Shown: positions 43,972-53,300 of the stretch, one piece after another
Numbering within the stretch: position 1 is the first letter of the stretch
Layout: every line of letters starts with the position of its first letter
Assembly: GCF_018131075.1 (NCBI RefSeq)
Contig: NZ_JAFCLS010000035.1
Span: 26,420-90,419, forward strand
Source of the DNA: Bradyrhizobium sp. JYMT SZCCT0428
Lineage (GTDB): Bacteria; Pseudomonadota; Alphaproteobacteria; Rhizobiales; Xanthobacteraceae
Length of the DNA: 64,000 nt
Direction of reading: 5' to 3'
Notes under the pieces: model-generated
The model's database searches: none
Seen by the model: only the letters and a program-made list of their open reading frames with translations
Told to the model about the DNA's origin: nothing
Position numbers and translations under genes: made by a program

Positions 43972-45024
43972 ATGGCCATGTCACACCGTTCAGCAAAATT
44001 CATCTCGGCGATCTTCGCCGGCATTTTGGCGGGAACCAGTTTCGCCGCCGTTGCGCAGGATGCCGCCAAGCAAGATGCCGCCAAGGAGAACAGCGCGAAA
44101 ACGGCGGACACCTGCCTGAAGGGTCCAAAAGGGCCTTTGCCGGCAGGTGGTCATTGGTATTACCGCGTCGATCACGCCACCAAACGCAATTGCTGGTACA
44201 TCGGCGAAGCGAAGAACAAGACCGCGCGCGCCGCGCCGAAGGAATCTTCATCCACGCCTGCAGCATCGGATTCCGCATCGGCGGAGGCGGCCAATGCCGT
44301 TTCGCCGCAGCAGAGCATCAATAGTCGCAAATCGATCGCCAACGCGCGCGCCGAACTGACCACGCCGCAGGCGCGCGTCGAGGATTTGATCGAGCCGCAG
44401 AGCACGGATGCGGTGCCCGTTTCCAGAATCGCAAATAGCCAAATTGCGGCCGCACCGGACTCGCAACCGCCATCATCCGTCGCATCGCGCTGGCCGGAAC
44501 CTTCGGGCGTCAGCCCATCGAGCGGTCCGCGCCTTGCCGCAGCCGAGCCATCGCAGATCCCGCAGACCCAAAGCCTCCAGACCCAGAACCTTCAAACCCC
44601 AAGCCTTCAAACCCAGAACCTTCAAACCCAGACCCTACAAGCCAATCCCACAGCGGCACCGCCGCCCGCCATCCCCCCGGTTGCGCTCGCTGCCGCGGAC
44701 GCATCGCAGGACAGACGGTCGGCATCGATGCAGATGCTGCTGCTGGTAATGGCTGGTGCCCTGGCGCTGGCAGGAATTACCGCAAGTCTGGTTTACCGGT
44801 TCGGCCGCGCACAGGCGATCCCGCTGGAAGCGCGCGGTGATCGCCGTGCGATCTGGGACTCGATCCCGACCGAACGGACGTCGCCATCGATGTTCCCGGA
44901 AGAGACGCCGATCTGGCGCAGCAATACTCCCCGCGACGTTCCCCGCGATCCGCGCGCGGCCGACGATCCCGAGCGGCGGGTGACGGAGATGCTGGCGCGA
45001 TTGGCGCGTAGTGCGCATACGTAA
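43972..45024 (+). CDS. Exported protein with pentapeptide repeat and one membrane helix
   Basis: 350 residues. An N-terminal signal-like segment (cut near AVAQDAA) is followed by a small Cys-containing motif TCLKGPKGPLPAGGHWYYRV ... RNCWYIGE, seen in other rhizobial exported proteins. A long Ala/Ser/Pro region contains five-residue repeats (QTQNL, QTPSL, QTQNL, QTQTL; ~residues 202-222). One membrane helix follows at ~263-285 (MLLLVMAGALALAGITASLV) and a charged tail. Topology suggests a periplasmic head anchored by the C-terminal helix. Function unknown. Confidence 0.8.
   Translation: MAMSHRSAKFISAIFAGILAGTSFAAVAQDAAKQDAAKENSAKTADTCLKGPKGPLPAGGHWYYRVDHATKRNCWYIGEAKNKTARAAPKESSSTPAASDSASAEAANAVSPQQSINSRKSIANARAELTTPQARVEDLIEPQSTDAVPVSRIANSQIAAAPDSQPPSSVASRWPEPSGVSPSSGPRLAAAEPSQIPQTQSLQTQNLQTPSLQTQNLQTQTLQANPTAAPPPAIPPVALAAADASQDRRSASMQMLLLVMAGALALAGITASLVYRFGRAQAIPLEARGDRRAIWDSIPTERTSPSMFPEETPIWRSNTPRDVPRDPRAADDPERRVTEMLARLARSAHT
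44562..44640 (+). repeat. 15-bp tandem repeat within coding sequence
   Basis: About five in-frame 15-bp units of the form AGCCTTCAAACCCAG / AACCTTCAAACCCAG, encoding QTQxL pentapeptides. Third-position agreement between units is high, so expansion is recent. Unit number could vary between strains. Confidence 0.75.
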
Positions 45025-45076
45025 GGCCGGCTCAGCGTAACTTAGGCACGGACCGGGCCTGCGACCGCAGTCGGAA

Positions 45077-45730
45077 TTATTTTTCGAGCTGGCGCTGCAG
45101 GCTGCGGACGAATTCGGTCAGTCCGGTACGGCGCTCGCGCTTGAGCCGTTCGGCCTTGAGGATCGACTGCACCTCGGCGAAGGCATGGTCGACTTCCTGG
45201 TTGATGACGATGTAGTCGTATTCCGCCCAATGGCTCAGTTCGTGGGTGGCGCGGTCCATCCTTCCGCGAATGACCTCGTCTGAATCCTGGGCGCGGGTGT
45301 GCAGGCGCTTTTCGAGGTCGGCAGCCGACGGCGGCAGAATGAACACGCTGACCACGTCGGCGCGGGCTTTCTCGCGCAATTGTTGCGTGCCCTGCCAGTC
45401 GATATCAAACAGCACGTCCTGCCCGGCCGACAATGCGGCCTCGACCGGCGCGCGCGGCGTTCCATAGCGATTGTCGAACACGGTGGCCCATTCGAGCAAT
45501 TCGCCCTTTTTGGCCATTGCTTCGAATTTCGGTTTGTCGACGAAGAAATAGTCGCGGCCGTCGACCTCTCCCGGCCGCATCGGCCGCGTGGTCGCCGACA
45601 CCGACATCTTTAGACCAGGCATCTTGTCGATCAGCTTCCGCGACAGCGTGGTCTTGCCCGCGCCGGATGGGGAGGACAGCACGAACATCAGTCCGCGCCG
45701 CTCAACCCCGTCGAAACCACCAGCCGTCAT
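45077..45730 (-). CDS. gmk: Guanylate kinase
   Basis: 217 residues. P-loop SSPSGAGKTT, GMP-binding SATTRPMRPGEVDGRDYFFV and the lid region are as expected. It converts GMP to GDP. It lies 3 bp after yicC, in the conserved fab-mltG-yicC-gmk run. Confidence 0.97.
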   Translation of the reverse strand: MTAGGFDGVERRGLMFVLSSPSGAGKTTLSRKLIDKMPGLKMSVSATTRPMRPGEVDGRDYFFVDKPKFEAMAKKGELLEWATVFDNRYGTPRAPVEAALSAGQDVLFDIDWQGTQQLREKARADVVSVFILPPSAADLEKRLHTRAQDSDEVIRGRMDRATHELSHWAEYDYIVINQEVDHAFAEVQSILKAERLKRERRTGLTEFVRSLQRQLEK

Positions 45731-45733
45731 CGC

Positions 45734-46621
45734 TCACTCCAGATTCTGGACCTGCTCGCGGAACTGCTCCACCACGTTTTTCATCTCGAGTCCGGTATTG
45801 GTCAACTCCAGATCGTTCGATTTCGAGCAGCAGGTGTTGACCTCGCGGTTGAACTCCTGGGCGAGAAAATCCAGCCGGCGCCCCACCGGGCCGCCCTTGC
45901 CAATCATCTCGCGGGCCTGAGCAACGTGGGAGGCGATGCGGTCGAGCTCCTCGCGGATGTCGGCCCTGGCCGCGATCATGATCGCTTCCTGATTGAGCCG
46001 GTCAGGATCGAAACGATCGGACGTTTCCAGCAGCGCTGCGACCTGTTCGGCCAGACGCGCCCTGATCGCCTCGGGCTTGCGGCCGGGCGCGGCCTCGGCC
46101 TTCTTGGCGAGCTTCTCGATCTCGTCCATACGCTGGTTGAGAATCTGCCCGAGCGCGACGCCCTCGCGGCGCCGCATTTCGACCAGATTGGCCAGCGCCT
46201 GCTCGAAGGTGGCAGCCGCGGCGTCTTTGGCCGCCTTGTCTTCGGCCTCATCGCTTTCGGGTTCGACCACCTCGATGACGCCCTTGATGCCGAGCAAACC
46301 GTCGATGCTGGGCGCCACCGCGTCGATCTTGCCGGCGAGCACACCCGCCACCTTTACGATCGAGTTGAGCACGTCCTCATTGATGCGGATGGTCGAGACC
46401 GCGTTGGCCCGCTTGACGTTGAGATTGGCGTAGACCGTGCCCCGCGACAGCACCTCGCCGGCGCGCTTCTTGGCGAAAGCCTCGAGTTCGTCCCATCCGG
46501 GCGGCAGCCGCAACCGCAGGTCAAAGCCCTTGGCATTGACCGATTTCAGTTCCCACTCGAACGTGTACGGACCGCTGGCGCCGTTGCTCCGGGCAAAACC
46601 GGTCATGCTCGATAGCGCCAT
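45734..46621 (-). CDS. YicC-family endoribonuclease
   Basis: 295 residues beginning MALSSMTGFARSNGASGPYT, with the family's WELKSVNAKGFDLRLRLPPG and a C-terminal block GRRLDFLAQEFNREVNTCCS and KSNDLELTNTGLEMKNVVEQ. YicC proteins act on small RNAs and other transcripts. Co-transcribed with gmk. Confidence 0.93.
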   Translation of the reverse strand: MALSSMTGFARSNGASGPYTFEWELKSVNAKGFDLRLRLPPGWDELEAFAKKRAGEVLSRGTVYANLNVKRANAVSTIRINEDVLNSIVKVAGVLAGKIDAVAPSIDGLLGIKGVIEVVEPESDEAEDKAAKDAAAATFEQALANLVEMRRREGVALGQILNQRMDEIEKLAKKAEAAPGRKPEAIRARLAEQVAALLETSDRFDPDRLNQEAIMIAARADIREELDRIASHVAQAREMIGKGGPVGRRLDFLAQEFNREVNTCCSKSNDLELTNTGLEMKNVVEQFREQVQNLE

Positions 46622-46706
46622 CGCGTAAAACTTTCCGAAAACAGGGAGATGCGAGACTCGGGGTGCGGCGCGAGCTTAAAACGAATTCACGCCTGATGGA
46701 ATTGAC

Positions 46707-47993
46707 TTAGCGCTGAACCACCGGCGCCGTGGTGGTCGTTTGCGCCGCGCCCTGGCGGGCGCCGGGGGCGGCCGCAGGCGCCGCCGGACGTGCGGGCTGC
46801 CTCTTCGTTCCCGTCGGCTTCGGCGTCGTCGCCGTCGGGTTGGTGTCGGCCGCCGGCGCGCCTGCCGCTGCAGGAGCTGCGGCTTCCTCGGCCGGTTCGA
46901 CCGTGTCGTTCTGGATCTGCTTTTCCAGCACCCGCAGCTTGGCGACGTTCTTTTGGTGCTGGTCGTAGGTTTCGGTAAAGGTATGTCCGCCGCTGCCGTC
47001 TGCGACGAAGAACAGGTCGCGAGTCCGCGCCGGGTTGGCGACCGCCTCGAGCGAGGCGCGGCCGGGATTGGCGATCGGGCCCGGCGGCAAGCCCTCGATC
47101 ACGTAAGTGTTGTAGGGCGACGGCTGGGTGATCTCGGAGCGCTTGATCGGCCGGCCCAGCGTACCCTTGCCGCCCACCAGCCCGTAGATGATGGTCGGAT
47201 CTGACTGCAGCTTCATCTTCTGGCGCAGCCGGTTGGTGAAGACAGCGGCGACCCGGCTGCGCTCGTCGGCCCGGCCGGTTTCCTTCTCGACGATCGAGGC
47301 AAGCGTAATCAACGCCTCCGGCGACCTGACCGGAATGTCCGGATTGCGGCGTTCCCAGATTTCCGCAAGCACCCGCTTCTGGGTCTGCTGCATGCGCTGG
47401 ACCACCTGCTCGCGGCTGGTACCGCGCGGGAATTTATAGGTTTCCGGCAGCAGCGTGCCCTCGCGCGGCATTTCCTTCAGCGAGCCCGAGAACAGGTCAT
47501 TGTCGGTGAGGCGCGCCACGATCTGTTCGGAGGTCAGGCCTTCGGGAATGGTGACGCCGTGCTGCACCACCTTGCCTTCGACGATGGTGGCGATGACATC
47601 GCGCAGGCTGGCGCGCTTCTGGAACGCGTATTCGCCGGGCTTGAGGTCAGAACTCGCCTTCAGCGCAAACACGCTGCCGATGAACAGCCACGGATTGACG
47701 TTGATCACGCCCTCGCGCTGCAGCGCGTCCGCGATGTCCCTTTTGCCGGCGCGTGCCGGAATATTGACGATCTTGTCTTCCTGCAGCGGACCCGGCGTCT
47801 CCAGAAGCTGGCGGCCGTAATAATACGCAGTCCCCGCGCCGATCATCAAAATGATCAGAATGGTGATGATGGCGTTGCCGATCACGACAAACGGATTGCG
47901 GGCGCGCTCGGACCGCTTTGGCGGCGGCGGCACCTGCTCGGGCTCCAGCGCAGCGCGCGGGCTCCGGGGGGAAATGGGCGGCCTTTCACTCAT
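46707..47993 (-). CDS. mltG: Endolytic murein transglycosylase MltG
   Basis: 428 residues: a cytoplasmic N-terminus, one membrane helix (~36-57, VIGNAIITILIILMIGAG), a LysM-like segment and the YceG catalytic domain with LPETYKFPRG and ASIVEKETGRADERSRVAAV, which includes the catalytic Glu. The last ~65 residues are a Pro/Ala/Thr-rich tail absent in shorter homologues. It cuts nascent glycan strands. It follows fabF on the same strand. Confidence 0.95.
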   Translation of the reverse strand: MSERPPISPRSPRAALEPEQVPPPPKRSERARNPFVVIGNAIITILIILMIGAGTAYYYGRQLLETPGPLQEDKIVNIPARAGKRDIADALQREGVINVNPWLFIGSVFALKASSDLKPGEYAFQKRASLRDVIATIVEGKVVQHGVTIPEGLTSEQIVARLTDNDLFSGSLKEMPREGTLLPETYKFPRGTSREQVVQRMQQTQKRVLAEIWERRNPDIPVRSPEALITLASIVEKETGRADERSRVAAVFTNRLRQKMKLQSDPTIIYGLVGGKGTLGRPIKRSEITQPSPYNTYVIEGLPPGPIANPGRASLEAVANPARTRDLFFVADGSGGHTFTETYDQHQKNVAKLRVLEKQIQNDTVEPAEEAAAPAAAGAPAADTNPTATTPKPTGTKRQPARPAAPAAAPGARQGAAQTTTTAPVVQR

Positions 47994-48119
47994 CGATGCA
48001 ACCTGAATCCTGCCGGTTCAATCGTGGCCTGACAAACCCCTGCCCGGCCAATAGCATACGCCCACGTCTAGGAGTCATCGCCGAATACGGCAAAACGGTG
48101 GAGTCGCTCTAAACACTTG

Positions 48120-49385
48120 CTAACTAACTACGCGCCGAACGATGACGGAGGCGTTGGTACCTCCGAAACCGAAAGAATTCGACAACGCGACGTTGATCTC
48201 GCGTTGGCGCGCCGTTTGAGGCACGAGATCGATCGCCGTCTCCACCGACGGATTTTCCAGATTGATGGTGGGCGGGGCGATGTTGTCGCGAATCGCAAGG
48301 ATGCTGAAAATCGCCTCGATCGCGCCGGCCGCGCCGAGCAGATGCCCGGTCGACGACTTGGTCGACGACATCGACACCTTGGACGTTGCATTGCCGAGCA
48401 ACCGCTCTACCGCGCCGAGCTCGATCTCGTCGCCGATCTGCGTCGAGGTGCCGTGCGCGTTGATGTAGTCGATATCAGAAGCGCTGATTCCAGCGCGCTT
48501 CAACGCCGCGCTCATGCTGCGGAAGGCACCATCGCCGTCCGGCGCCGGCGAGGTGATGTGATAGGCATCGCCGGACAGGCCGTAGCCGATCACCTCGGCG
48601 TAGATTTTCGCGCCGCGCTTTTTGGCGTGTTCATATTCCTCGAGCACCACGATGCCGGCGCCCTCGCCCATCACGAAGCCGTCGCGATCTTTGTCGTAGG
48701 GACGCGAAGCCCGTTCCGGCGTGTCGTTGAAGGCGGTCGAGAGGGCGCGCGCCGCGCAGAAGCCCGCCATCGCCAGCCGGCAGATCGGCGATTCGGTTCC
48801 GCCCGCCACCATCACCTCGGCATCGCCGAGCGCGATCAGGCGGCTGGCATCGCCGATCGCGTGCGCGCCGGTCGAACACGCGGTGACGACGGAATGGTTG
48901 GGTCCCTTGAGGCCATGCTCGATCGAGACGTAGCCGGAAGCGAGATTGATCAGCCGCCCTGGAATGAAGAACGGCGAGACCTTGCGCGGGCCGCGCTCCT
49001 TGAGCAGCAGCGCGGTATCGGCGATGCCGGACAGGCCGCCGATCCCGGACCCGATTAAAGTGCCGGTCGCGCATTTGTCTTCTTCGCTCTCGGGATGCCA
49101 ATCGGCGTCGTCGAGCGCCTGGCGCGCGGCGGCCATCGCAAAGATGATGAAATCATCGACCTTGCGCTGGTCCTTTGGCTCCATCCACTGGTCAGGATTG
49201 AAGCTGCCGCCGCTGCCGTCGCCGCGTGGAATCACGCAGGCGATCTGGCTGGAGAGATCGGCAACTTCGAAGGTCTCGATTCGCCTGGCGCCGCTCCGGC
49301 CGGCGAGGATACGCGTCCACGTTGCGTCAACGCCGCAGCCGAGTGGCGTAACCATGCCCAGCCCCGTGACGACAACCCGCCTCAT
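48120..49385 (-). CDS. fabF: Beta-ketoacyl-ACP synthase II
   Basis: 421 residues from MRRVVVTGLGMVTPLG; an upstream ATG gives an unlikely extension. The Cys-His-His triad is seen in VTACSTGAHA, INAHGTSTQIGD and SSTGHLLGAAG. It elongates acyl-ACP in fatty-acid synthesis. It lies just downstream of acpP, 97 bp apart. Confidence 0.97.
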   Translation of the reverse strand: MRRVVVTGLGMVTPLGCGVDATWTRILAGRSGARRIETFEVADLSSQIACVIPRGDGSGGSFNPDQWMEPKDQRKVDDFIIFAMAAARQALDDADWHPESEEDKCATGTLIGSGIGGLSGIADTALLLKERGPRKVSPFFIPGRLINLASGYVSIEHGLKGPNHSVVTACSTGAHAIGDASRLIALGDAEVMVAGGTESPICRLAMAGFCAARALSTAFNDTPERASRPYDKDRDGFVMGEGAGIVVLEEYEHAKKRGAKIYAEVIGYGLSGDAYHITSPAPDGDGAFRSMSAALKRAGISASDIDYINAHGTSTQIGDEIELGAVERLLGNATSKVSMSSTKSSTGHLLGAAGAIEAIFSILAIRDNIAPPTINLENPSVETAIDLVPQTARQREINVALSNSFGFGGTNASVIVRRVVS

Positions 49386-49482
49386 ATCAAAAACTCCGGC
49401 CCGAAACTGGCGGTCCATAACAAGAAACCGGGGGACCGTTCGACAACGGCCCGTCCGGCTCTATGCGCACCGCGCGGGGGCG

Positions 49483-49722
49483 TCAGCTTTTCGCGTTCTT
49501 TTCGAGAAATTTTGTCGCGTCGCCGACGGTCAGAATCGTTTCCGCGGCGTCATCAGGAATCTCGCAACCGAACTCTTCTTCAAATGCCATCACAAGCTCG
49601 ACGGTGTCGAGGCTGTCAGCGCCAAGGTCATCGATGAAACTTGCCGCATCGACCACCTTCTCGGGTTCAACACCGAGGTGCTCGACCACAATCTTCTTAA
49701 CCCGCTCGCCAATCTCACTCAT
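49483..49722 (-). CDS. acpP: Acyl carrier protein
   Basis: 79 residues. Ser37 in the GADSLDTVEL motif carries phosphopantetheine. The acidic sequence and length are standard. It is the carrier for the fab enzymes encoded on either side. Confidence 0.98.
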   Translation of the reverse strand: MSEIGERVKKIVVEHLGVEPEKVVDAASFIDDLGADSLDTVELVMAFEEEFGCEIPDDAAETILTVGDATKFLEKNAKS

Positions 49723-50027
49723 CGTTCAACCTCGTGCTTGTTCCATTGGACCCGACCCCAAGATACCGCAAGACGATACGAGCCATCGTGGTCGTTAAAC
49801 TTCCTTCGCAATCGCGCATAGTCTTGATTCGGCACGGTGGTAGCCGACAAAGGCCCGGCGAACGGCAGGCGTCGCCACGCCAATATACAGGGTTTCAAAA
49901 TCCTGCAATGGCCTTGTTTGCCCATCCGTCGGTGGTTCGGTTATCATACTTCCCTACCGTTGACTACAAGCCCTCGGCCGGCCGCCCGAAACGGCCCATC
50001 GCCGCATTGATCGGGCCGCTAACCGGC
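49723..50027 (-). promoter_or_regulatory. 305-bp acpP leader with candidate promoter
   Basis: No gene visible. On the minus strand TTGCAG (complement of 49903-49908) and TATATT (complement of 49882-49887) are 15 bp apart, a short spacer but a good -10. Transcription would start about 150 bp before acpP, allowing expression independent of fabG. Confidence 0.4.
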
Positions 50028-50765
50028 TCAAATCATGGCCATTCCGCCGTTGACGTGGATGGTTTGCCCGGTGACGTAAGCCGCCTCGTTCGAACTGAGA
50101 TAAACCGCCGCCGCGGCGATCTCCTCGGGCGTTCCCAGCCGTGCTGCAGGAACCTTCGACAGGATGGTCTCGCGCTGCTTGTCGTTGAGCGCATCCGTCA
50201 TCGGCGTCTTGATGAATCCGGGCGCGATGCAATTGGCGGTCACGTTGCGCTTGGCGTATTCGGCGCCCAGCGTCTTGATCAGGCCGATGATTCCCGCCTT
50301 CGACGCGGTGTAATTGGCCTGTCCGGGATTGCCGGTCACACCGACGATCGAGGTGATGGCAATGATGCGGCCGAAGCGCTTGCGCATCATCAATTTGGTC
50401 GCCGCGCGCGCCAGACGGAAGGTCGCGGTCAGGTTGACGTTGATGACGTCGTCCCAATCCTCGTCGCGCAATTGCACGAACAAATTGTCGCGGGTGATGC
50501 CGGCATTGGCGATCAGAATATCGACCTGCCCCATCGCCGCTTCCGCCGCGGGCACCAGGGCCTCGACTTCCGCGCTGTCGGAAAGATTGCACGGCAGCAC
50601 ATGAACGCGCTCGCCGAGCTTGGCCGCGAAAGCATCCAGCACTTCGCGGCGCGTGCCCGAAATTGCCACCGTCGCGCCCTGCGCATGCAGCGCCTGCGCG
50701 ATGGCGTTGCCAATGCCGCCGGTCGCGCCGGTCACCAGCGCCGTCCTGCCCGTCAAATCAAACAT
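50028..50765 (-). CDS. fabG: 3-oxoacyl-ACP reductase
   Basis: 245 residues from MFDLTGRTALVTGATGGIGN (TGxxxGIG cofactor loop). Catalytic Ser/Tyr/Lys appear in ITSIVGVTGNPGQANYTASK. It reduces 3-oxoacyl-ACP with NADPH. A longer upstream frame is out of homology. 23 bp after fabD. Confidence 0.97.
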   Translation of the reverse strand: MFDLTGRTALVTGATGGIGNAIAQALHAQGATVAISGTRREVLDAFAAKLGERVHVLPCNLSDSAEVEALVPAAEAAMGQVDILIANAGITRDNLFVQLRDEDWDDVINVNLTATFRLARAATKLMMRKRFGRIIAITSIVGVTGNPGQANYTASKAGIIGLIKTLGAEYAKRNVTANCIAPGFIKTPMTDALNDKQRETILSKVPAARLGTPEEIAAAAVYLSSNEAAYVTGQTIHVNGGMAMI

Positions 50766-50788
50766 CGAAATCTCCTTGTTCGGCACGC

Positions 50789-51742
50789 TTACTTCGAAGC
50801 CGCCAATGCGTCCTTGGCGGCGGCAATGTCGCCGGGTCCACCGACGGAAACGCCGACCGCACCATCGGCGATGCGCTTGACCAGCCCGCTCAGCACCTTG
50901 CCGGCGCCGATCTCGAAAAAGCGCGTCACGCCTTGGGACGCCATATAGGCGACCGACTCGCGCCACCGCACGGTGCCGGTGACCTGCTCGATCAGACGGC
51001 GCCTGATCTGATCGGGATCGGTGATCGGCGCGGCCAGCACATTCGACACCAGCGGCGAAGCCGGCGCCTTGATCGTCACATCGGCCAGCGCCTTCGCCAT
51101 GACGTCGGCCGCGGGCTGCATCAGCTTGCAATGGAACGGCGCGGACACCGGCAGCAGCATCGCACGCTTGGCGCCCTTGGTCTTTGCAATTTCAAGCGCG
51201 CGTTCGACCGCGGCCTTGTCGCCGGAGACCACCACCTGCCCGCCGCCATTGTCGTTGGCGGCCTGACAGACCTGATCTTGCGCAGCTTCAGCCGCGACAG
51301 CCACCGCCGCCTCGTAGTCCAGACCAAGCAGCGCGGCCATGGCGCCGACGCCGACCGGCACGGCCTTTTGCATCGCAAGGCCGCGGGTGCGGAGCAGACG
51401 CGCGGTATCGCTGAGGCTGAGGCTGCCGGCCGCGGCCAGCGCCGAATATTCGCCGAGCGAGTGACCGGCCACGAAGGCGGCGTCCCGCCCGACCGAGAAG
51501 CCGGCCTCGGTCTCCAGCACGCGCAAGGTCGCGATCGACACGGCCATCAGCGCCGGCTGGGCATTTTCTGTGAGTTGGAGGGTTTCGGCAGGCCCCTCCC
51601 AGATGATCGCGGTCAGCTTTTCGCCGAGCGCCGCATCGACCTCGTCGAATACCGCCCGCGCGGCCGGAAAGGCCTCCGCCAGGGCCTTGCCCATGCCCAC
51701 GGCCTGCGACCCCTGGCCCGGAAAGGTGAATGCTGCGGTCAT
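50789..51742 (-). CDS. fabD: Malonyl-CoA:ACP transacylase
   Basis: 317 residues from MTAAFTFPGQGSQAVGMGKA. Catalytic Ser in FVAGHSLGEYSAL, with the downstream VSAPFHCKLM His. It loads malonyl onto ACP. First gene of the fabD-fabG-acpP-fabF run. Confidence 0.97.
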   Translation of the reverse strand: MTAAFTFPGQGSQAVGMGKALAEAFPAARAVFDEVDAALGEKLTAIIWEGPAETLQLTENAQPALMAVSIATLRVLETEAGFSVGRDAAFVAGHSLGEYSALAAAGSLSLSDTARLLRTRGLAMQKAVPVGVGAMAALLGLDYEAAVAVAAEAAQDQVCQAANDNGGGQVVVSGDKAAVERALEIAKTKGAKRAMLLPVSAPFHCKLMQPAADVMAKALADVTIKAPASPLVSNVLAAPITDPDQIRRRLIEQVTGTVRWRESVAYMASQGVTRFFEIGAGKVLSGLVKRIADGAVGVSVGGPGDIAAAKDALAASK

Positions 51743-52034
51743 TTTGACTGAAAACTCCTTCAAGCGCAGCCGTAAGACACCGGCTTTCGCCGCCCTGTCA
51801 AGCCGGACGGAGCGTGCATCGCACAAGGAATCGCGGTGCAAAATGGGTTACGGAACCTCGCCGCGGGGCTTGCCGGGATCATCGCAGATATCGATCAAGC
51901 CAGCTATTTCGGCACCGAAGCCGCTCCTGCTGTCTTGAGCACCCCGCAACAAGCGTGTAACGGCGCGAGCGGAAACGGATGCCGCGCCAGCCCCGCAATT
52001 GCCAAGCCCGGTCAAGTCTTACCCAGGTGATCTC

Positions 52035-53300
52035 TTGAGTCCTGAACCCTCTGCGAAACCCGTGGCGTCCAGCTCGTTCGCGGCCATGAAGTCGCGGCCC
52101 TATCGGGCCCAGTTCATCGCTTACGTGCTGGCCATGATGGCCGACAATGTCGAGCACGTGATCAGTTACTGGGTGGTGTTCCAGAAATTCCATTCACCGG
52201 CGCTGGCGGGCTTTGCGGTGCTGTCGCACTGGCTGCCCTTTCTGTTGTTTTCCGTCGCCGTCGGTGGTCTCGCTGACCGGTTCGATCCACGCCGCATCAT
52301 TCAGTGCGGCATGCTGCTCTTCATCGTGGCGTCGGCGGGATGGGGAATTTTCTTCATCACCGACACGCTTCAGATGTGGCACGCGATGCTGCTTCTGGTC
52401 ATCCACGGCTGCGCCGGCGTGCTGTGGCAGACGCCGAACCAGCTGCTGCTTTACGACATCGTCGGCCCCGCCGATCTGCCGAGCGCGGTACGGCTGAACG
52501 CGATGGCGCGCTATCTGGGTATCCTGGTCGGTCCGGCCGCGGGCGGCGTGATCATGCTGGCACTCGGCCCCTCCCACGGCATCATTCTCAACACGCTGTT
52601 CTATCTCCCGATGCTGCTCTGGCTGTTCTGGGCGCCGATCAGCGCCCAGGGCGCAGTGGCAAAGCGCCTCGCCGTCCGCGGCCTTGCCGACATCGTGCAG
52701 ACCATCCGCGTCATCGGCACCTACCCTGTCCTGATCTCGATGACGCTGCTCGCCGGGCTGACCTCCTTCATGATCGGCAACGCCTATCACGCCCAGATGC
52801 CGGGCTTTGCCATCGATCTCGGCCACGGCGACCCCGGCGTGGCCTACAGCGTGCTGCTGGCCGCCGACGCCGCCGGCGCGCTGCTTGCGGGCATCGCACT
52901 GGAAGCGTGGGGACGGCTCAGAGCAACGCCCCAGACGGCCATCGTTCTTGCAATTCTATGGGCGCTGTCGCTGCTCGCGTTCGCATCGGTCGGGATCTAC
53001 ACGCTTGCGATCGCGTTGCTGTTCGCCGCGGGATTCTTCGAGCTGTCGTTCAACACGATGGCGCAGACCATGGTCCAGCTGAATGCCCCGGCCGACATTC
53101 GCGGCCGCGTCGTCGGCCTGTTCAACATGGCCGGGCTCGGCATGCGCGCCTTCAGCGGTATCACCGTGGGCCTGTTCGGCGCGGCGATCGGCATTCACTG
53201 GTCGCTCGCGCTCTCGGCCGCGCTGTTGTTGGCGTTTCTGTTCGTGCTGCTTCGCCGCGCCAGTGTGCAAGCCGGCCGAACACGCGCCAGCGGCGGCTAG
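52035..53300 (+). CDS. MFS transporter
   Basis: About 421 residues with twelve predicted membrane helices; the loop 2-3 motif is GGLADRFDPRRI. I prefer the TTG at 52035 because AGGTGATC lies five bases upstream; an ATG at 52086 is a shorter option. Family features (WQTPNQLLLYDIVGPADLPS; MNAPADIRGRVVGLFNMA-like loop) match the enterobactin-exporter-like MFS_3 group. Substrate unknown. Ends four bases into the convergent desaturase gene. Confidence 0.85.
   Translation: MSPEPSAKPVASSSFAAMKSRPYRAQFIAYVLAMMADNVEHVISYWVVFQKFHSPALAGFAVLSHWLPFLLFSVAVGGLADRFDPRRIIQCGMLLFIVASAGWGIFFITDTLQMWHAMLLLVIHGCAGVLWQTPNQLLLYDIVGPADLPSAVRLNAMARYLGILVGPAAGGVIMLALGPSHGIILNTLFYLPMLLWLFWAPISAQGAVAKRLAVRGLADIVQTIRVIGTYPVLISMTLLAGLTSFMIGNAYHAQMPGFAIDLGHGDPGVAYSVLLAADAAGALLAGIALEAWGRLRATPQTAIVLAILWALSLLAFASVGIYTLAIALLFAAGFFELSFNTMAQTMVQLNAPADIRGRVVGLFNMAGLGMRAFSGITVGLFGAAIGIHWSLALSAALLLAFLFVLLRRASVQAGRTRASGG

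Noticed and set aside
44562..44640. Possible CRISPR-like array
   Set aside because: The 15-bp units are contiguous, in frame and without spacers, so they are a coding minisatellite.
49734..50948. 404-codon plus-strand frame over the acpP leader and fabG
   Set aside because: Covers fabG antisense; the part in the leader has no protein character.
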